64,000 bases of DNA, taken from assembly GCF_036588685.1 (NCBI RefSeq), contig NC_086382.1, positions 63,382,987 to 63,446,986 of the forward strand. The letters are read 5' to 3'. Positions 12,091-23,555 of this stretch are shown here, in pieces. The translations under genes were made by a program, and so were the position numbers. Origin of the DNA: Mytilus trossulus. Its lineage: Eukaryota; Mollusca; Bivalvia; Mytilida; Mytilidae. The notes beneath the pieces are model-generated. The model was not told where the DNA came from. It did not search any database and worked only from the letters and a program-made list of their open reading frames with translations. Position 1 is the first letter of the stretch, and each line of letters starts with the position of its first letter.

Positions 12091-14106
12091 GCATACTAAA
12101 AATATGTATAAACATTTCGTGTGTATTTTGTTTAGTCGTAATCTAACTTACCACCGATATGACCTCCGAAGACTGTCGACGGTCTTACAACCCAATTTAA
12201 ATTTGAAAACAATTATCAACAAATACCTTCCATACGCTATTAGCTTTTTCTAGATCTGTTTGAGCTCATATTGCAAGTTAAAAGCATGCTGATCATCAAG
12301 TTTATCTGTATCAGAATGATTTTTGAAATCGAATTATTCAACTAAATTGTTCATCTTTGTGACACTTCCAATGTTGACATTTTTTTATTTTGATAGCTTA
12401 AAAACATGGGTAATAAATCTCTATTATTAATTAAAAATCACATGAATACAGATTCAATGAGGTCGAATGATTCACTTGCAAATGAATATTTATCAGCGAT
12501 TGTTATTGGTTATTTAACAAAATTGAAACAAATAGGCTGCTCAAAAAAATTATTATTTAATTATTTCACGTTAATTGATAATTGCATCGCCCCCTCCCCC
12601 TTTTCCCAAAAAAAAATCACACTTTGACCATTTATCATCTAGTAGCTACTGCCCTTTAAAAAAAAACTTGTTGGTAACATATAATTTCTGAAAATACTTA
12701 TTTGGTCATCGACCTTTGTGTACAGTATGTTGTTATCAAAATGTGTTTAATGTGAAAAGTGACCAAAAACGTCGAAATAAGCGTCACGTCATCGCTTTGT
12801 AGACCGTTTAACGTGGATTGTCTACGTTTTTTCCTCCCATTTTTTTTCTCGATTTTCAACGATATAGGCATTTTGTTTTTAAGGACCAAGTGTGAAGAAA
12901 ATCATATATAAAACTATTATAATATTATTACACAATTCATTATGTTCCAGATATGTTACATGTATATCAAATGACAAAAAATATATTTAACGAGTCACTG
13001 GAGATAAATTGAGGTTAAAAAATTTCTTTAAAAAAGCTAGCAGATATATTGAGTATATACAACTGATATACTACAACAGAGATCGCAGGTGAAATGACCG
13101 CCTAGACTAATGTTTAAGACAGTTATTAGTTCCCTTGATGACAATTTTTTATGTCTGCCTGTGCGAATTTCAAACGCGCACTGTTACACCAGTACTGACA
13201 ACCTTCCATCTTTTATGGGTAGATTTTACATAGATAAATAAAATCGTACAATATAAGCAAAATGAGGAGGTTAAATTTGATGTTGTTGTCTATTTTGTCT
13301 TTTATTGGAAGAGTCGGATGTCAGGGTGGTCAATTTGGAAAATATTTTAAAATCATTTCAGAGAGTAAACTGGAATACAGGATGGAATATCAACCAGTGC
13401 ATCATGATATACAACATTTCATTGCAGATGTTGTGTTGATGTTGTTTACAAATTTTTCCTTGGACTGTAGTGTCAATATACAATATAGCTGACTTGAATA
13501 TACCCTTAAACCAAATTTCAGAAATCCTTGTATTGTAGTTCCTAAGAAAAATGCGACGAAAAATATGCATGGAACGGACGGACTAACGGAAGGATGGGTG
13601 AACTGACGGATAGACAGACAGAGGTAAGACAGGAAACCCCTTTTTCAAAACGAGGGTATAATTACAATATAGGAAACCTAAGATTGAGTACCACGTTCCT
13701 CACCAAAATATATGTAGTCTCATGTGATCCGGATATTTAAACAGATCCTGCTTCTCATCTGGCATCCGTCGTGATGCTCATGAAAATTTTGATTTAAACA
13801 GCAACATCTGTGAAATAATTTCAGAGAATGATAGCAAACGAAAACTTTGGAGTACCTTATTACCTTGGAGATATACAAATCAAATACATTTGCTAAATAT
13901 TCCGTTTTGAATTTTCCTCTAAATCCTATTTTTGTAATTTTCTTTCTTCGTTAGGAAATTTATGTACAAAGTCTGGAACTTGACAGTTGTTTTCCATCCG
14001 TTTGATGCATTTAAGCACTTGATTTCCCCATTTGATAAATGACGTATTTGAATTTGCCATGGAGTTCGGTAGGTTTGCTATTTCACTTTTGTTGCTTCAC
14101 ATACAC
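12091..14106. other. Upstream part of block B, with a private insertion
   Basis: About 12090-12890 and 13840-14106 align with block C. About 12900-13830 has no partner there. That insertion carries a decayed repeat with runs of GGACGGAC-like sequence near 13570-13630 (compare 25680-25720). An ATG frame at 13262-13492 begins with a secretion-like hydrophobic stretch (LNLMLLSILSFIG) but runs into the repeat, so I do not call it as a gene. Confidence 0.45.
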
Positions 14107-14520
14107 AGCTACTTTTGCATAGGTACTATTTATGTACTAAAAATATGTAGTACTGGAAATTTACTTTTAATTTTCAGTACTATTTTGTTACTTTAAAATT
14201 ATGGTAATATTTAGGTACCTGTTTTTTACAGTACTTAATTTGAACTTGAAATTTAGGTACTACAGATTTTTGGTTACTATCGTTACATTTTCAGCATTTT
14301 GAAAGTTTTTATATTTCAAATCTCTTAAAATCATGATTTTCAAACATGGAATATTGTATTATTTCTGTACCAAAATATTTAGTACAAATCAAGTACTGTA
14401 AAATACAAGTCCCTAAATATGACAAGAATTTTAAAGTAAAGAAATAGTACTAAATATTAAAAGTAAATTTCCAGTACTACATATTTTTAGTACAGAAATA
14501 GTACCTATGCAAAAGTAGCT
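14107..14520. mobile_element. Long foldback (palindromic MITE-like) element
   Basis: The left end reads AGCTACTTTTGCATAGGTAC and the right end is its reverse complement. The inverted repeat continues inward with few mismatches for roughly 160 bases per arm (shared blocks include AAAAATATGTAGTACTGG and TTTTACAGTACTT), leaving a centre of under about 100 bases. No ORF. The matching site in block C, near 22180, lacks the element, so it moved or was lost after the duplication. The target duplication is not clear. Confidence 0.8.
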
Positions 14521-16279
14521 ATGTAGAATAGGAATAGAACGTTCACAGTTTTGAAGCTGAATTATATGTTTTGTCTTAAAGTTTTGATGTCAGTTTCTCA
14601 GTTCTAATTTCTAGATGTAAGTCAAATTATGACATAGACTTATATGTAAACGTTTGAATTTGCTCAAAACACATTCATTCATTATAAACTAACCAAGTGT
14701 GCTCCTATCCTTGCTTTGAGAGTATAAAAGGAATGAAAGATCATAGCTTTACTTAATGTGTTATTATGCAGATGATGACATCGTACTAAAAAAAATCCAA
14801 GTTAGTCGAATGTTTTGAATGCATTCATCCAATGTAAAATAAAATGAAATTATTTTTAATGACAGTATCAAATATGTAATCAATTAGTAATACGCTAATT
14901 TCCAATCATTATTTTTCAATATTCCATCATTCAGTTTTCTTTCTAGATATGCTTTTGACATGAATAATCCTTTCAAGTGCCACATGTGGAGCAGTATTTG
15001 CTTACCCTTCCGGAGCACCTGAGATCATCCCTATTTTTTTATGGGGATCGGGTTACTTATTCTTAAGTTTTCTATGTTCTGTCATGTGTACTATTGTTTG
15101 TATGTCTGTCTTTTTAATTATAGCATTGTTTGTTTATTTTCGATTTATGCGTTTGACTGTCCCTTTGGTATCTTTCGTCCCTCTTTTACAAATTAAATAT
15201 TATGATTAATTAGCATTATCGGTAGTTTGAAAGAATAATTTGAAGAAAAATATATTAGTATTTAATATGAAACCAATGTTCACGTCTTAAACAATTGCGT
15301 TAAACTAAATACAACCGACGTACGAAGCCTGGAAAGGGGATCACCAACCCATATCAGACATTTCCAATTTCGTATTGATACATTTCGTTCATAATATTGC
15401 ATGAAATCTTATAGAATTCTAAAACATATTGACTTTTAAATTGAAATATGTCCTTAATCAACGCACAGTAACATAGAGTATTATAGCTGCCAAAATTTAA
15501 ATTCATATCGATTACACTTTTTCTGCGTCTGGCACAGTTTTTGAAAATGATATTTGATTAATTTCAAACATTAGTTCGTTTTGTGGACGAAACTCTCGTC
15601 TGGCGTAAATACAAAATTTTATCCTAGTAGCTATTATGAGTTTATTTTCGTTGTGTTATGAATATGAATATATATGGTCATCATATCATGAAAATTCAAC
15701 TTTTGATGAAATGAAACGATTAAATATTAGACCCTTTTTGCCTTGATGTGGACCAATTGAAAGATTTAGTTAATTTGCACCCTTTGACCTCAATGTAAAA
15801 CAGTTTATTAACGGGGCCAATAATTCAAAATCTGAATATACAGGAAGATTCCGCATCTCTAAGAACTCAATAAACAAGACTTCAACTTACATTCCATATA
15901 AATTGGTCAAGAAATAAATGATGTATACAAAGTATTAAAAAAGTATTGTTGTTGGCCACTAATTCCTAGTTGGTTAAGGCCCATGCACTTTAAATCAATC
16001 AGTGCCGTCCTTTTTAACACCAAACCTTGCGGTACAATAATAAAAGGTACCAGGATTATAATTTAGTACCCAGACAATTTTATAGAGATTCAAAGACTTA
16101 TTCTCAATTTATTCTCCTGAAAACAATTTCAAATAGATCGATATATTTATACTCAAGTTATTGTCTGGAAACCAAATGGATTTAGACGACGAAGAAATCA
16201 TCGTCATGTCATAATACGACCACAAAGCTAACTTTAAATTCAATTCCTCACACAAGATGCAAGACAAGCAATGTAGCAA

Positions 16280-16640
16280 TAGTTATCAAATGTACCAGTA
16301 TTATAATTTAGTACACCAGACGCGCGTTTCGTCTACATTAGACTCATCAGTGACGCTCATATCAAAATATTTATAAAGCGAAACAAGTACATCTTTAAAG
16401 AGCAATAAGGATCCAAATTTCCAAAAAGTTGTACCAAATACGGCTAAGGTAATCTTTGCCTGGGATAAGAAAATACTTAGTTTTTCGAAAATTACAAGGT
16501 TTTGTTAACAGGAAATTTATAAAAGTGACCACATTATTGATATTCATGTCAACACCGAAATGTTGACTACTAGGCTGGTGATACCCTCAGGTACGAAACG
16601 TCCACCAGCAGTGGCATCGACCCAGTGGTGTAAATAGTTA
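16280..16640 (+). repeat. Mussel repeat M1, copy 2
   Basis: Complete unit. It has CACCAGACGCGCGTTTCGTC, ACTCATCAGTGACGCTC, AAGAGCAATAAGGATCC, CGGCTAAGGTAATCTTTGCC, TGTCAACACCGAAATGTTGA and CCACCAGCAGTGGCATCGAC in the same order as the other copies. It ends next to a second AGTTATCA, which suggests a unit boundary. Confidence 0.75.
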
Positions 16641-16744
16641 TCAATTAATTTTTTTTCTAATTTTTAAATTAAGGTGAATTTAAGTAATGTGTCTTTCAAA
16701 AGTAAGCTTGAAAACTTGTTGTTGTTGAATATTGTCGGTCATAT

Positions 16745-17200
16745 TCGTTTTAGTCAATTGTCTTGTTATAAATCAGATCTTTTGTTTTCCTGGTAAACAG
16801 TTTCACATTTTTATGTTGGGAACTTTTATATCTAATTTAATTGTACAAGTTTTTCATATTATTGAAGGCTATACTTAAAAACAAAAACCTTAAACTAATT
16901 CAAGTTATGATGAATAGTTATGTCGTTGAACATTATACCATTGTCGTTTGTTGATATGTTGAATTTTTGTTTTTTGTTCATTTCTTGTACATACATTAGG
17001 CTGCTCGCTATCTTGTTTAAATGTTTTTTACATTTGTCAATTCGGGGCCTTTTATAGCTGACTATGCAATATTGGGTTTGCTCGTTGTTGAGGTCTTGCG
17101 GTGACCTATGTTTATTAATGTCTGTGTCATTTGGTCTCTTGCACAGAGTTGTCTCATTGGCAATCAAATCACATCTTCTCTGTTTATGAAGTAGCAGAAA
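16745..17200 (+). repeat. Dispersed repeat M2, long subtype
   Basis: Carries TTTTATAGCTGACTATGCAA, TTGCTCGTTGTTGAGG, TTAATGTCTGTGTCATTTGG and GTTGTCTCATTGGCAATCA. It is closest in this window to the copy at about 62695-62945. Confidence 0.65.
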
Positions 17201-17889
17201 AGGGACCAAACATAAGTACAAGTCTTTAAACTATACAGTCTATCAACTCACATGTTATACAAAGAATACAATTTAAATATAGTATATTGTACAGAACCTG
17301 GTCATTAGCTGAAAGTCTCAGATCATTAATGATTGTATATATTCATTTGAATAAAAAATATATATATATCTAAAAGCTGAAGCAAAATCCAAATACATGT
17401 GAATATATGGCACGCTATGTTGTTCCGTTGTTTTCCTCTTATACTTCATTGGTTTTCCTAGGTTTTATTTTGTAACATGGATTTGATTTCTTTAAATCGA
17501 GTTATGACTCTTGAACAGCGGTATGCTACTGATGCCTTTATAAATCAGTTCAATATGTTTATGAAATGAACTTGAGTTGAAGGTCTAAATAAAATGTATT
17601 CAACTTGATAAACATGTAGATCTGGCTAGCTGCTATTTCAAATATCACATATTACATGTATTTCATTATACAATTATAAAGTTAAAGAATAGGTTTCTAT
17701 TACAATGAGTTCCTTTGTTTTCTTCTTATAGTTGATGAGTTTCATTCCGTTTAAGTTTGTCACCCGGATTTGTTTTCTCTCAATTGATTTATGACTTGAG
17801 AACACACGTATACTACTGTTGCCTTTGTTTTCATTTTGAATTTGTTATTGATAGCATCATCATGAGTACAATATGCCACTGTGATAACT

Positions 17890-19064
17890 TTTCTAATAAA
17901 AATAAGATTTGAATCTCTATTTAAACTACTAACACAATGACAATGTTTAAAAGTTTATCTGAGTGTATAAAATGTTATGTTTTATGAAAAGTACTTATTC
18001 ACCTATTTTAGTTAAGTTCTGACAGATCAAAATAATATATGAAGAGGCAAATTGTGCTTGTACATTTTACATTAACATGTAATTAAAGGTCGAAAAATAA
18101 AAATATAACCGGAATGTAAAGTAAGTTATATTTTTTACCATGCTAAAAACTACTTTTTTAATACAATATGTATTTAAGAAGCTAGGGAAAATGTGAAGTA
18201 TATATACAATAATTGAACAATAATCAAATAAAGGTTGGGTTTGCTTTGTTTTGTTCTGTGTTTTTTTTTCCATTACACAATTGGGTTAACATTTGTTTAA
18301 ATAAGTCGACAAATTTTATTTCATTTAAAACTGAAAAAAAATTAACATGTAGTAAAATCTGCCCTTAGCATATATGAACAAAATGAAACGTAAACTTCAG
18401 TGTCACATTACCAATATTGATTCAAATTTTTAAAAACAACTTAATAGATCAGGTTGCACTTGTTTACCATAGCCAAACATGATCATTATGAGATTCCTAC
18501 TGATCTATCTTTAAATTTAAAAAAAATACTCAACCAGTTTGCACTTGTTTACCATAGCAATGCATAATCATTATGAGATCTCTACAACTATCATGAAGAA
18601 TAATGTATTTTTAAAGATTGCTCACTGTTTGATAGTTGCTAAACATCCACTTTCATATAATAATGTGTGTAATTGTATGTAACATGTACAAATATGTTTC
18701 ACTGTAATTCACAGCTGATTTATTTTGTGTTTTGTTTTATTAACACTTTTCATTATTCCTAAAAATGATTCAAACAGTCATTATTATTTTTATGGACATT
18801 TTGATCACTTGTTAGAAACAAAACCTCCCCAAAACACAATGTCAGGCTTTGTGAAGTATATCCGAAAAATAAAAAATGTAAATTTTCACCAAAACAACTA
18901 TAAAATAATAAAAATATACATGTACAAATCTGTATAAATGTTCTGAACTAGACTCAAACTTTCAGAAATGCAGAATATTAGCGATAACATACATTGTACA
19001 GTTGTATTAGATATTTCTAACTATTTTAACAAAAAAGGGAAGGTCATACATATCTAATAGAAAC
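17890..19064. other. 3' flank of LRR copy 3
   Basis: AT-rich, collinear with 8300-10185. It includes two diverged copies of a 'gcacttgtttaccatag...atgatcattatgagat' segment (about 18450-18500 and 18537-18585). No gene recognised. Confidence 0.5.
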
Positions 19065-20264
19065 CTACATATAATTTGTAAATAATGTAGGATTTCCATG
19101 TCTTGCATTTTCATTATTTTCTGATGAATAATTACTTAACAATTGCTTCTTGGCCATTGGCTGTCTCTTGTATGAACTAACAACATGTAGAATATAAGCA
19201 ATTACACTCAGGAATATAGCAAGCAAGACGACCATTGCTACCAAAACACCAACGGCTGTATTATACCCAGAACTGTTACTGCTACTGTCCCCAGAGCTGC
19301 TAATATCCAACGAGAAACACTCAAATTCAGCTGACTCGACTGACATTATGGACTTTTCAAAGAGAACACCGTCATGACATGTCAGTTTGTCTTTCTCTAA
19401 TACATGGACTTCTGTTCTATTTAACCAGTCATGGAATTCTCGCAACTGGCAATCACAGTCGAATTCATTTCCAAAGAAGTTGACAGAAACATTTGATGCT
19501 TTCTGAATCTGATCTAGTGAAAATAGTAACCCATTAAGGTTGGAATATGATTCGAATGTACTTAAACTATTATAAGATAAATCAAGACATTCCAGATGTG
19601 GCATACACCTTTTATGATAAAATGTCAAGCGCGGAAGTGTGTTGTGAGCAAGATTCAATCTCTTTAGTGATGTAAATGTACACATTGTATTAGCAGTATC
19701 AGCGTCATAAACCGATAATTTGTTGTTGTCAAGTGCCAATACTTCAAGTTTGGTAAATGGACTTTCCAAGAACACAAGCCGAAGATGGGTACTTTTAACT
19801 TTGCTGTCAATCTCGTCATGCAAAGCGTCACTTAAATTTAACTTTTTCAAATTTTGAATATTTGAAAATGTCCGTGTGTGCGCTGTGGAAACGTCCCACT
19901 GATTATTTGCAAGGTTCAATTCTTCCAAATTTGGCATGCAGTGGAGTGTTTGTCCATTTATTGTTTTTATCCCATTGTTTTGTAAATCTAACTTTTTCAA
20001 AGCATTCAGATGATAACTGGAGTCGTCAGCACATGATCCAACAAGATTTCTTGGCAATTCAGGAATATCACCATCAGTTATATGAATTCTTACAAGATCA
20101 GTTGTAATTGAGTTCGCAAATTCATCACCCTCAATGTCATTTTGATTAAAACCTTTACAAGTGAGAACTTTTGGGTTACACATGCATTTTTGGTGACATT
20201 TTTTCTCGCAATTCGTTTGCTGTACAATGAGACATAAAATAACGACAATAACACTTGCTTTCAT
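19065..20264 (-). CDS. LRR transmembrane protein, copy 3 (intact)
   Basis: Single-exon gene, 399 residues, with the same plan as copy 2: signal peptide 1-19, N-cap CHQKCMCNPKVLTC, about six LRRs (LKKLDLQNNGI, LEELNLANNQW, LEVLALDNNKL, LKRLNLAHNTL, LECLDLSYNSL), LRRCT with FDCDCQLREFHDWL, a longer Ser-rich stalk (SLDISSSGDSSSNSSGYN), a TM helix (AVGVLVAMVVLLAIFLSVIAY) and a basic tail ending TLFTNYM. It differs from copy 2 in the stalk length, the N-terminus after the signal peptide and the first part of the tail, where about nine residues are missing. The leucine scaffold is retained, as expected of a gene under constraint. Ligand and pathway are not visible. Confidence 0.88.
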   Translation of the reverse strand: MKASVIVVILCLIVQQTNCEKKCHQKCMCNPKVLTCKGFNQNDIEGDEFANSITTDLVRIHITDGDIPELPRNLVGSCADDSSYHLNALKKLDLQNNGIKTINGQTLHCMPNLEELNLANNQWDVSTAHTRTFSNIQNLKKLNLSDALHDEIDSKVKSTHLRLVFLESPFTKLEVLALDNNKLSVYDADTANTMCTFTSLKRLNLAHNTLPRLTFYHKRCMPHLECLDLSYNSLSTFESYSNLNGLLFSLDQIQKASNVSVNFFGNEFDCDCQLREFHDWLNRTEVHVLEKDKLTCHDGVLFEKSIMSVESAEFECFSLDISSSGDSSSNSSGYNTAVGVLVAMVVLLAIFLSVIAYILHVVSSYKRQPMAKKQLLSNYSSENNENARHGNPTLFTNYM

Positions 20265-21030
20265 GACTCACTTTCTGGCGTGTAAACTTTCATAAACTTT
20301 TCACAGTTTTTTTTCTTAGCAAAATAGTTTATCTCCTTAATTAAAACTTACTTGTCACTACATTCGCGAGGAATAGTTCGGTTAAATATTCTTTGCAATA
20401 GAGTTATATCACTTATTAGAAATTTCTTTTGTCACGTATTTTATTCTAACTTTTCAATCACCTGTCTAGACCAGTGTAGACATTATTTAAAGTTCGATCA
20501 CTCATTGGTGAATCCATCTGCCAAATATTGTTTGATCACAGTTTTTGACCTGTTTTAATTAGTTTTGTACTATCGTCTTATATTCATCGACTTCCTTGTT
20601 TGTGTACCCATTCGGTTACAAATAAACTCATCATAGATACTAAGACTAAATTTTGTATATACGCCAGACGCGCGTTTCGTCTACAAAAGACTCATCAGTG
20701 ACGCAGTCTCCGATTTTTTTTCCGTCATTTTCATGTGCTTTCTAACAAATGTTAAAAAAATTGAAAGAATTTCAATATTAATATTTTTTTTAAATGTTAC
20801 TGTTTGAATTCTTTCAATCAAGGAGAAAATTCTGCAGAAAGCACATGAAATCGTCGAACCAAGTTCTTAAACTTTGCCTTAACATCAACAAATCTCCATT
20901 TTCTTATCCATACATTTTTAAAGGGGCATTAGCTGTCAAAGTAATGATCATTGATTTGTCTCAAATTATCATATTTGATTTATTACATGCTTAAACGATA
21001 TATCCGAATTTCACAAAAAGTCTAAAATAA
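20265..21030 (-). promoter_or_regulatory. 5' flank of LRR copy 3 with M1 fragment
   Basis: Matches the upstream regions of copies 1 and 2, but is interrupted at about 20606-20706 by a fragment of the M1 repeat (AAACTCATCATAGATAC through GACTCATCAGTGACGC). If the shared flank is the promoter region, copy 3 has an altered upstream part. Confidence 0.45.
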
Positions 21031-22969
21031 ATATTTAACAATGCATTGACATTAAAATATGTATAAAAATTTCGTGCGGCTTTTTGTATAGACGTCATCT
21101 AGTTAACTACCAAGATGACCTTTGATGACTGTCCACGGTCTTATAACCCGATTCAAACTTGAATTTATTAACGAATACCGGACATGTGCTATTGGATTTT
21201 TCTAGATCTGTTTGAGTTCATTTTGTAGGTCACAAGTATATTTATGATCGAGTTTATCTGTATAAAAATAATTATTTGGATCGAATTATTCAACTGAATG
21301 AACGGTTCGTCTTTTATATCGTCAACTATTTTCTATTTCGTAGCTAATGACCTTTAAAATTAATACATATGTATGTTATTGATAAATTTCTGTTTTATGA
21401 TAGAAAAAAAATAATTTGTCATCGACATGTTTTTACACTATGCTGTATTCAAAATTGTGTTCTAGGTGAAAAGTTATCAAAAACGTCGAAATAAGCATAA
21501 CGACATCGCTTTATAGACCGTGCAACAAGGATTGTGTATGGTTTTTTTTTTTCGATTTTCAGTTGAAGTTCAACGAGCAAAAGATGTATGCACAAATCCC
21601 ACAATCTGTAACTTTGCCCCTTTACTTTTACTTGACATTTTTAAAAAAATGTTCCATTTATAATGAAACAATTATGGTGTATGCCTCGCTGTGACGTTGA
21701 AACGAAAAACAGCGATAAAATCGTTCTTTTTTTTTTCTTTTAATTTTGTACACATACTGATTTTGTTCATCCTTTCTCTTCTATTGCATTTACCGTTTTA
21801 AGGAAGTTTCGTCTTTTTTCTTTTACATGTTTTTTGATTAATATTTACTTATTACCGACGTATAATAAACGCAGTATAACCTCTTTTAAAGAATTAAAAA
21901 AAAATGATAGGAAACCCAAACTTTGAAGTAACGCATCACCTTGGAGATGGTTTGAATGCTGCCTGAATGTTCCGTTTTGAGTTTTCCTCAGAGTTCGGAT
22001 TTTTTGTTATTTTTTTCTCTCAATATTTTCTACACAAGGAAATACCTGTACCAAGAAATTGACTTCACCGTTGTTTTCCATTCGTTTGATGTTTTTTAGC
22101 TCTTGATTTTCCCACTTGATAAAGGACTTTTCATTTTGAATTTTCAATGGAGGTCGGTTGTATTGATATTTTACTTTTGTTGTTTCAAAAAGAATAGAAA
22201 TAGAACGTTTCGCAGTTTTGAAGCTGAAATTGTATGTTTTGTCATAACGTTTGGTTGTCAATTCCTCAGTTCCAATTTCTAGATGTAAGTCAAAATATGA
22301 CGTAAACTTAATGGTAAACGTTTTGGTGTGCTTTTCAAAAACACATTCATCATTTATATAGGAACCAACTGTGCTTCTATTGTCGCTTCGAGATGAAAAA
22401 AATAATATAGGTTCATAGCTTTACTTAACGTGCTCCTATAAAGATGATGACCTCGTACTAAAAAGGAAGGCTACTGTGTTGAACGCACCCATCCAAGTAC
22501 AATGAAATAAACAATTTTTAGTGAAAGTATCAAATATGTTATCAATCAGTAATAAACTAACATCGAATGACAAACTAGATAGTATGATACATTTGAATTA
22601 TCGGTAGTTTGAAAATAAGCCTTTTCAAAAAAGAAAAATTCAATCCAAGCGATACACACATCTTTTTTTGCAAAGTTCGTTTCACAATTTGTTTGTATAT
22701 GCTATCATATGCTATCATGCATTTGATTTGTTTGATTTTTCTTTCTGCATTTTTGTTTTACTCGAAATATGTTTATTCAAACGCATATTTCCACAATTTA
22801 CAGTTTCGCTTAGGATCTAGGATGTGGTGCTGCTATACAAAATATATAAATCTAAAAATATATTAGTTTTAATATGTAACCAATGTTCATAGTCTTCTAC
22901 AATTGCGTTTAAATAAATACAATCGACGTACGAAGCCTGGAGGGGGTCACCATCCCAGTAGTCAGCGCT
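21031..22969. other. Upstream part of block C
   Basis: Collinear with block B and without gene evidence. Open frames at 22007-22261 and 22609-22866 are AT-driven and not preserved in block B. Confidence 0.5.
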
Positions 22970-23370
22970 TCTGTGTTGACATGTATTATCATTGATATAC
23001 TCATAGTTATAGATAAGCAGTTTACAAAACTTGAAATATTTCCGAGGATTATTTTTTCCAGGGAGAGATAACCTTAAGTAAATTTGCCAAAACCTTTCGA
23101 ACTTGTAATGTCGGTCTATGAATTTTCACTTAATTTCTGTTTAGAATTTATTTACTAACTTTAGCTGAATTTGGCAAAACCTTTCGGATTTGTAATGTTG
23201 GTCTATGGATTTTTCAATTAATCTATGTTTATGTTTTACCTTCAACAATCTATAGTTCAATTTTGCACGTAAAAGATTGCTTTGGGAGGACGCAGATGTT
23301 CTACTAGGTTTCATAATCAACTTTCGAAAACATTAAAAAGACAGGAACGGACAAGACATTGACGATCCCG
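22970..23370. repeat. Block C-only insertion with a direct repeat
   Basis: Not found in block B. Within it a segment with GCCAAAACCTTTCGAACTTG and AATGTCGGTCTATG is repeated about 84 bases later in diverged form (GGCAAAACCTTTCGGATTTG, AATGTTGGTCTATG). No ORF. Confidence 0.5.
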
Positions 23371-23555
23371 AATTGATTCATTTCGTTGATGATGTTGCAT
23401 AAAATCTTGACTTTTAACTTGGAAATAATTTTTTGTATCCACTTACAGTGACCTAGATTATTAAAGCGTGTAAAATTGACAATTGCATTTTAACATTTTA
23501 TTTCTGCGTCTGTTACAGTTTGAAAAATCATATTTAATCTTATTTCAAAATCAGT

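Larger units (their letters stand above)
8190..15570. repeat. Segmental duplication, block B (holds LRR copy 2)
   Basis: This block aligns collinearly by eye with block C (about 17780-23555). Matching landmarks include GTATACTACTGTTGCC (8240 / 17810), CATGATCATTATGAGAT (9618 / 18478), the LRR gene, CACGGTCTTATAACCC-like sequence (12180 / 21135), AAAACGTCGAAATAAGC (12767 / 21480), GACGTACGAAGCCTGG (15318 / 22926) and TTTCTGCGTCTG (15520 / 23503). Block-specific insertions are present: about 8655-9240, about 12900-13830 and 14107-14520 here. End points are approximate. Confidence 0.75.
15571..17780. other. Sequence between duplication blocks B and C
   Basis: Contains a partial minus-strand M1 repeat (about 15585-15655), a full M1 repeat (16280-16640), an M2 repeat (about 16745-17200) and AT-rich DNA. 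No gene was recognised; the 108-codon minus-strand frame at 16895-17221 is the reverse of the M2 repeat. Confidence 0.55.
17780..23555. repeat. Segmental duplication, block C (holds LRR copy 3)
   Basis: Partner of block B (8190-15570) in the same orientation. It lacks the foldback element, the 8655-9240 segment and the 12900-13830 segment. It has its own insertions: an M1 fragment (about 20606-20706) in the LRR upstream region, and about 22970-23370 with an internal direct repeat. Confidence 0.75.

Noticed and set aside
2988-20264. Toll-like receptors
   Set aside because: LRRs and LRRCT fit, but there is no TIR domain after the TM helix and the tail is only about 40-48 residues.
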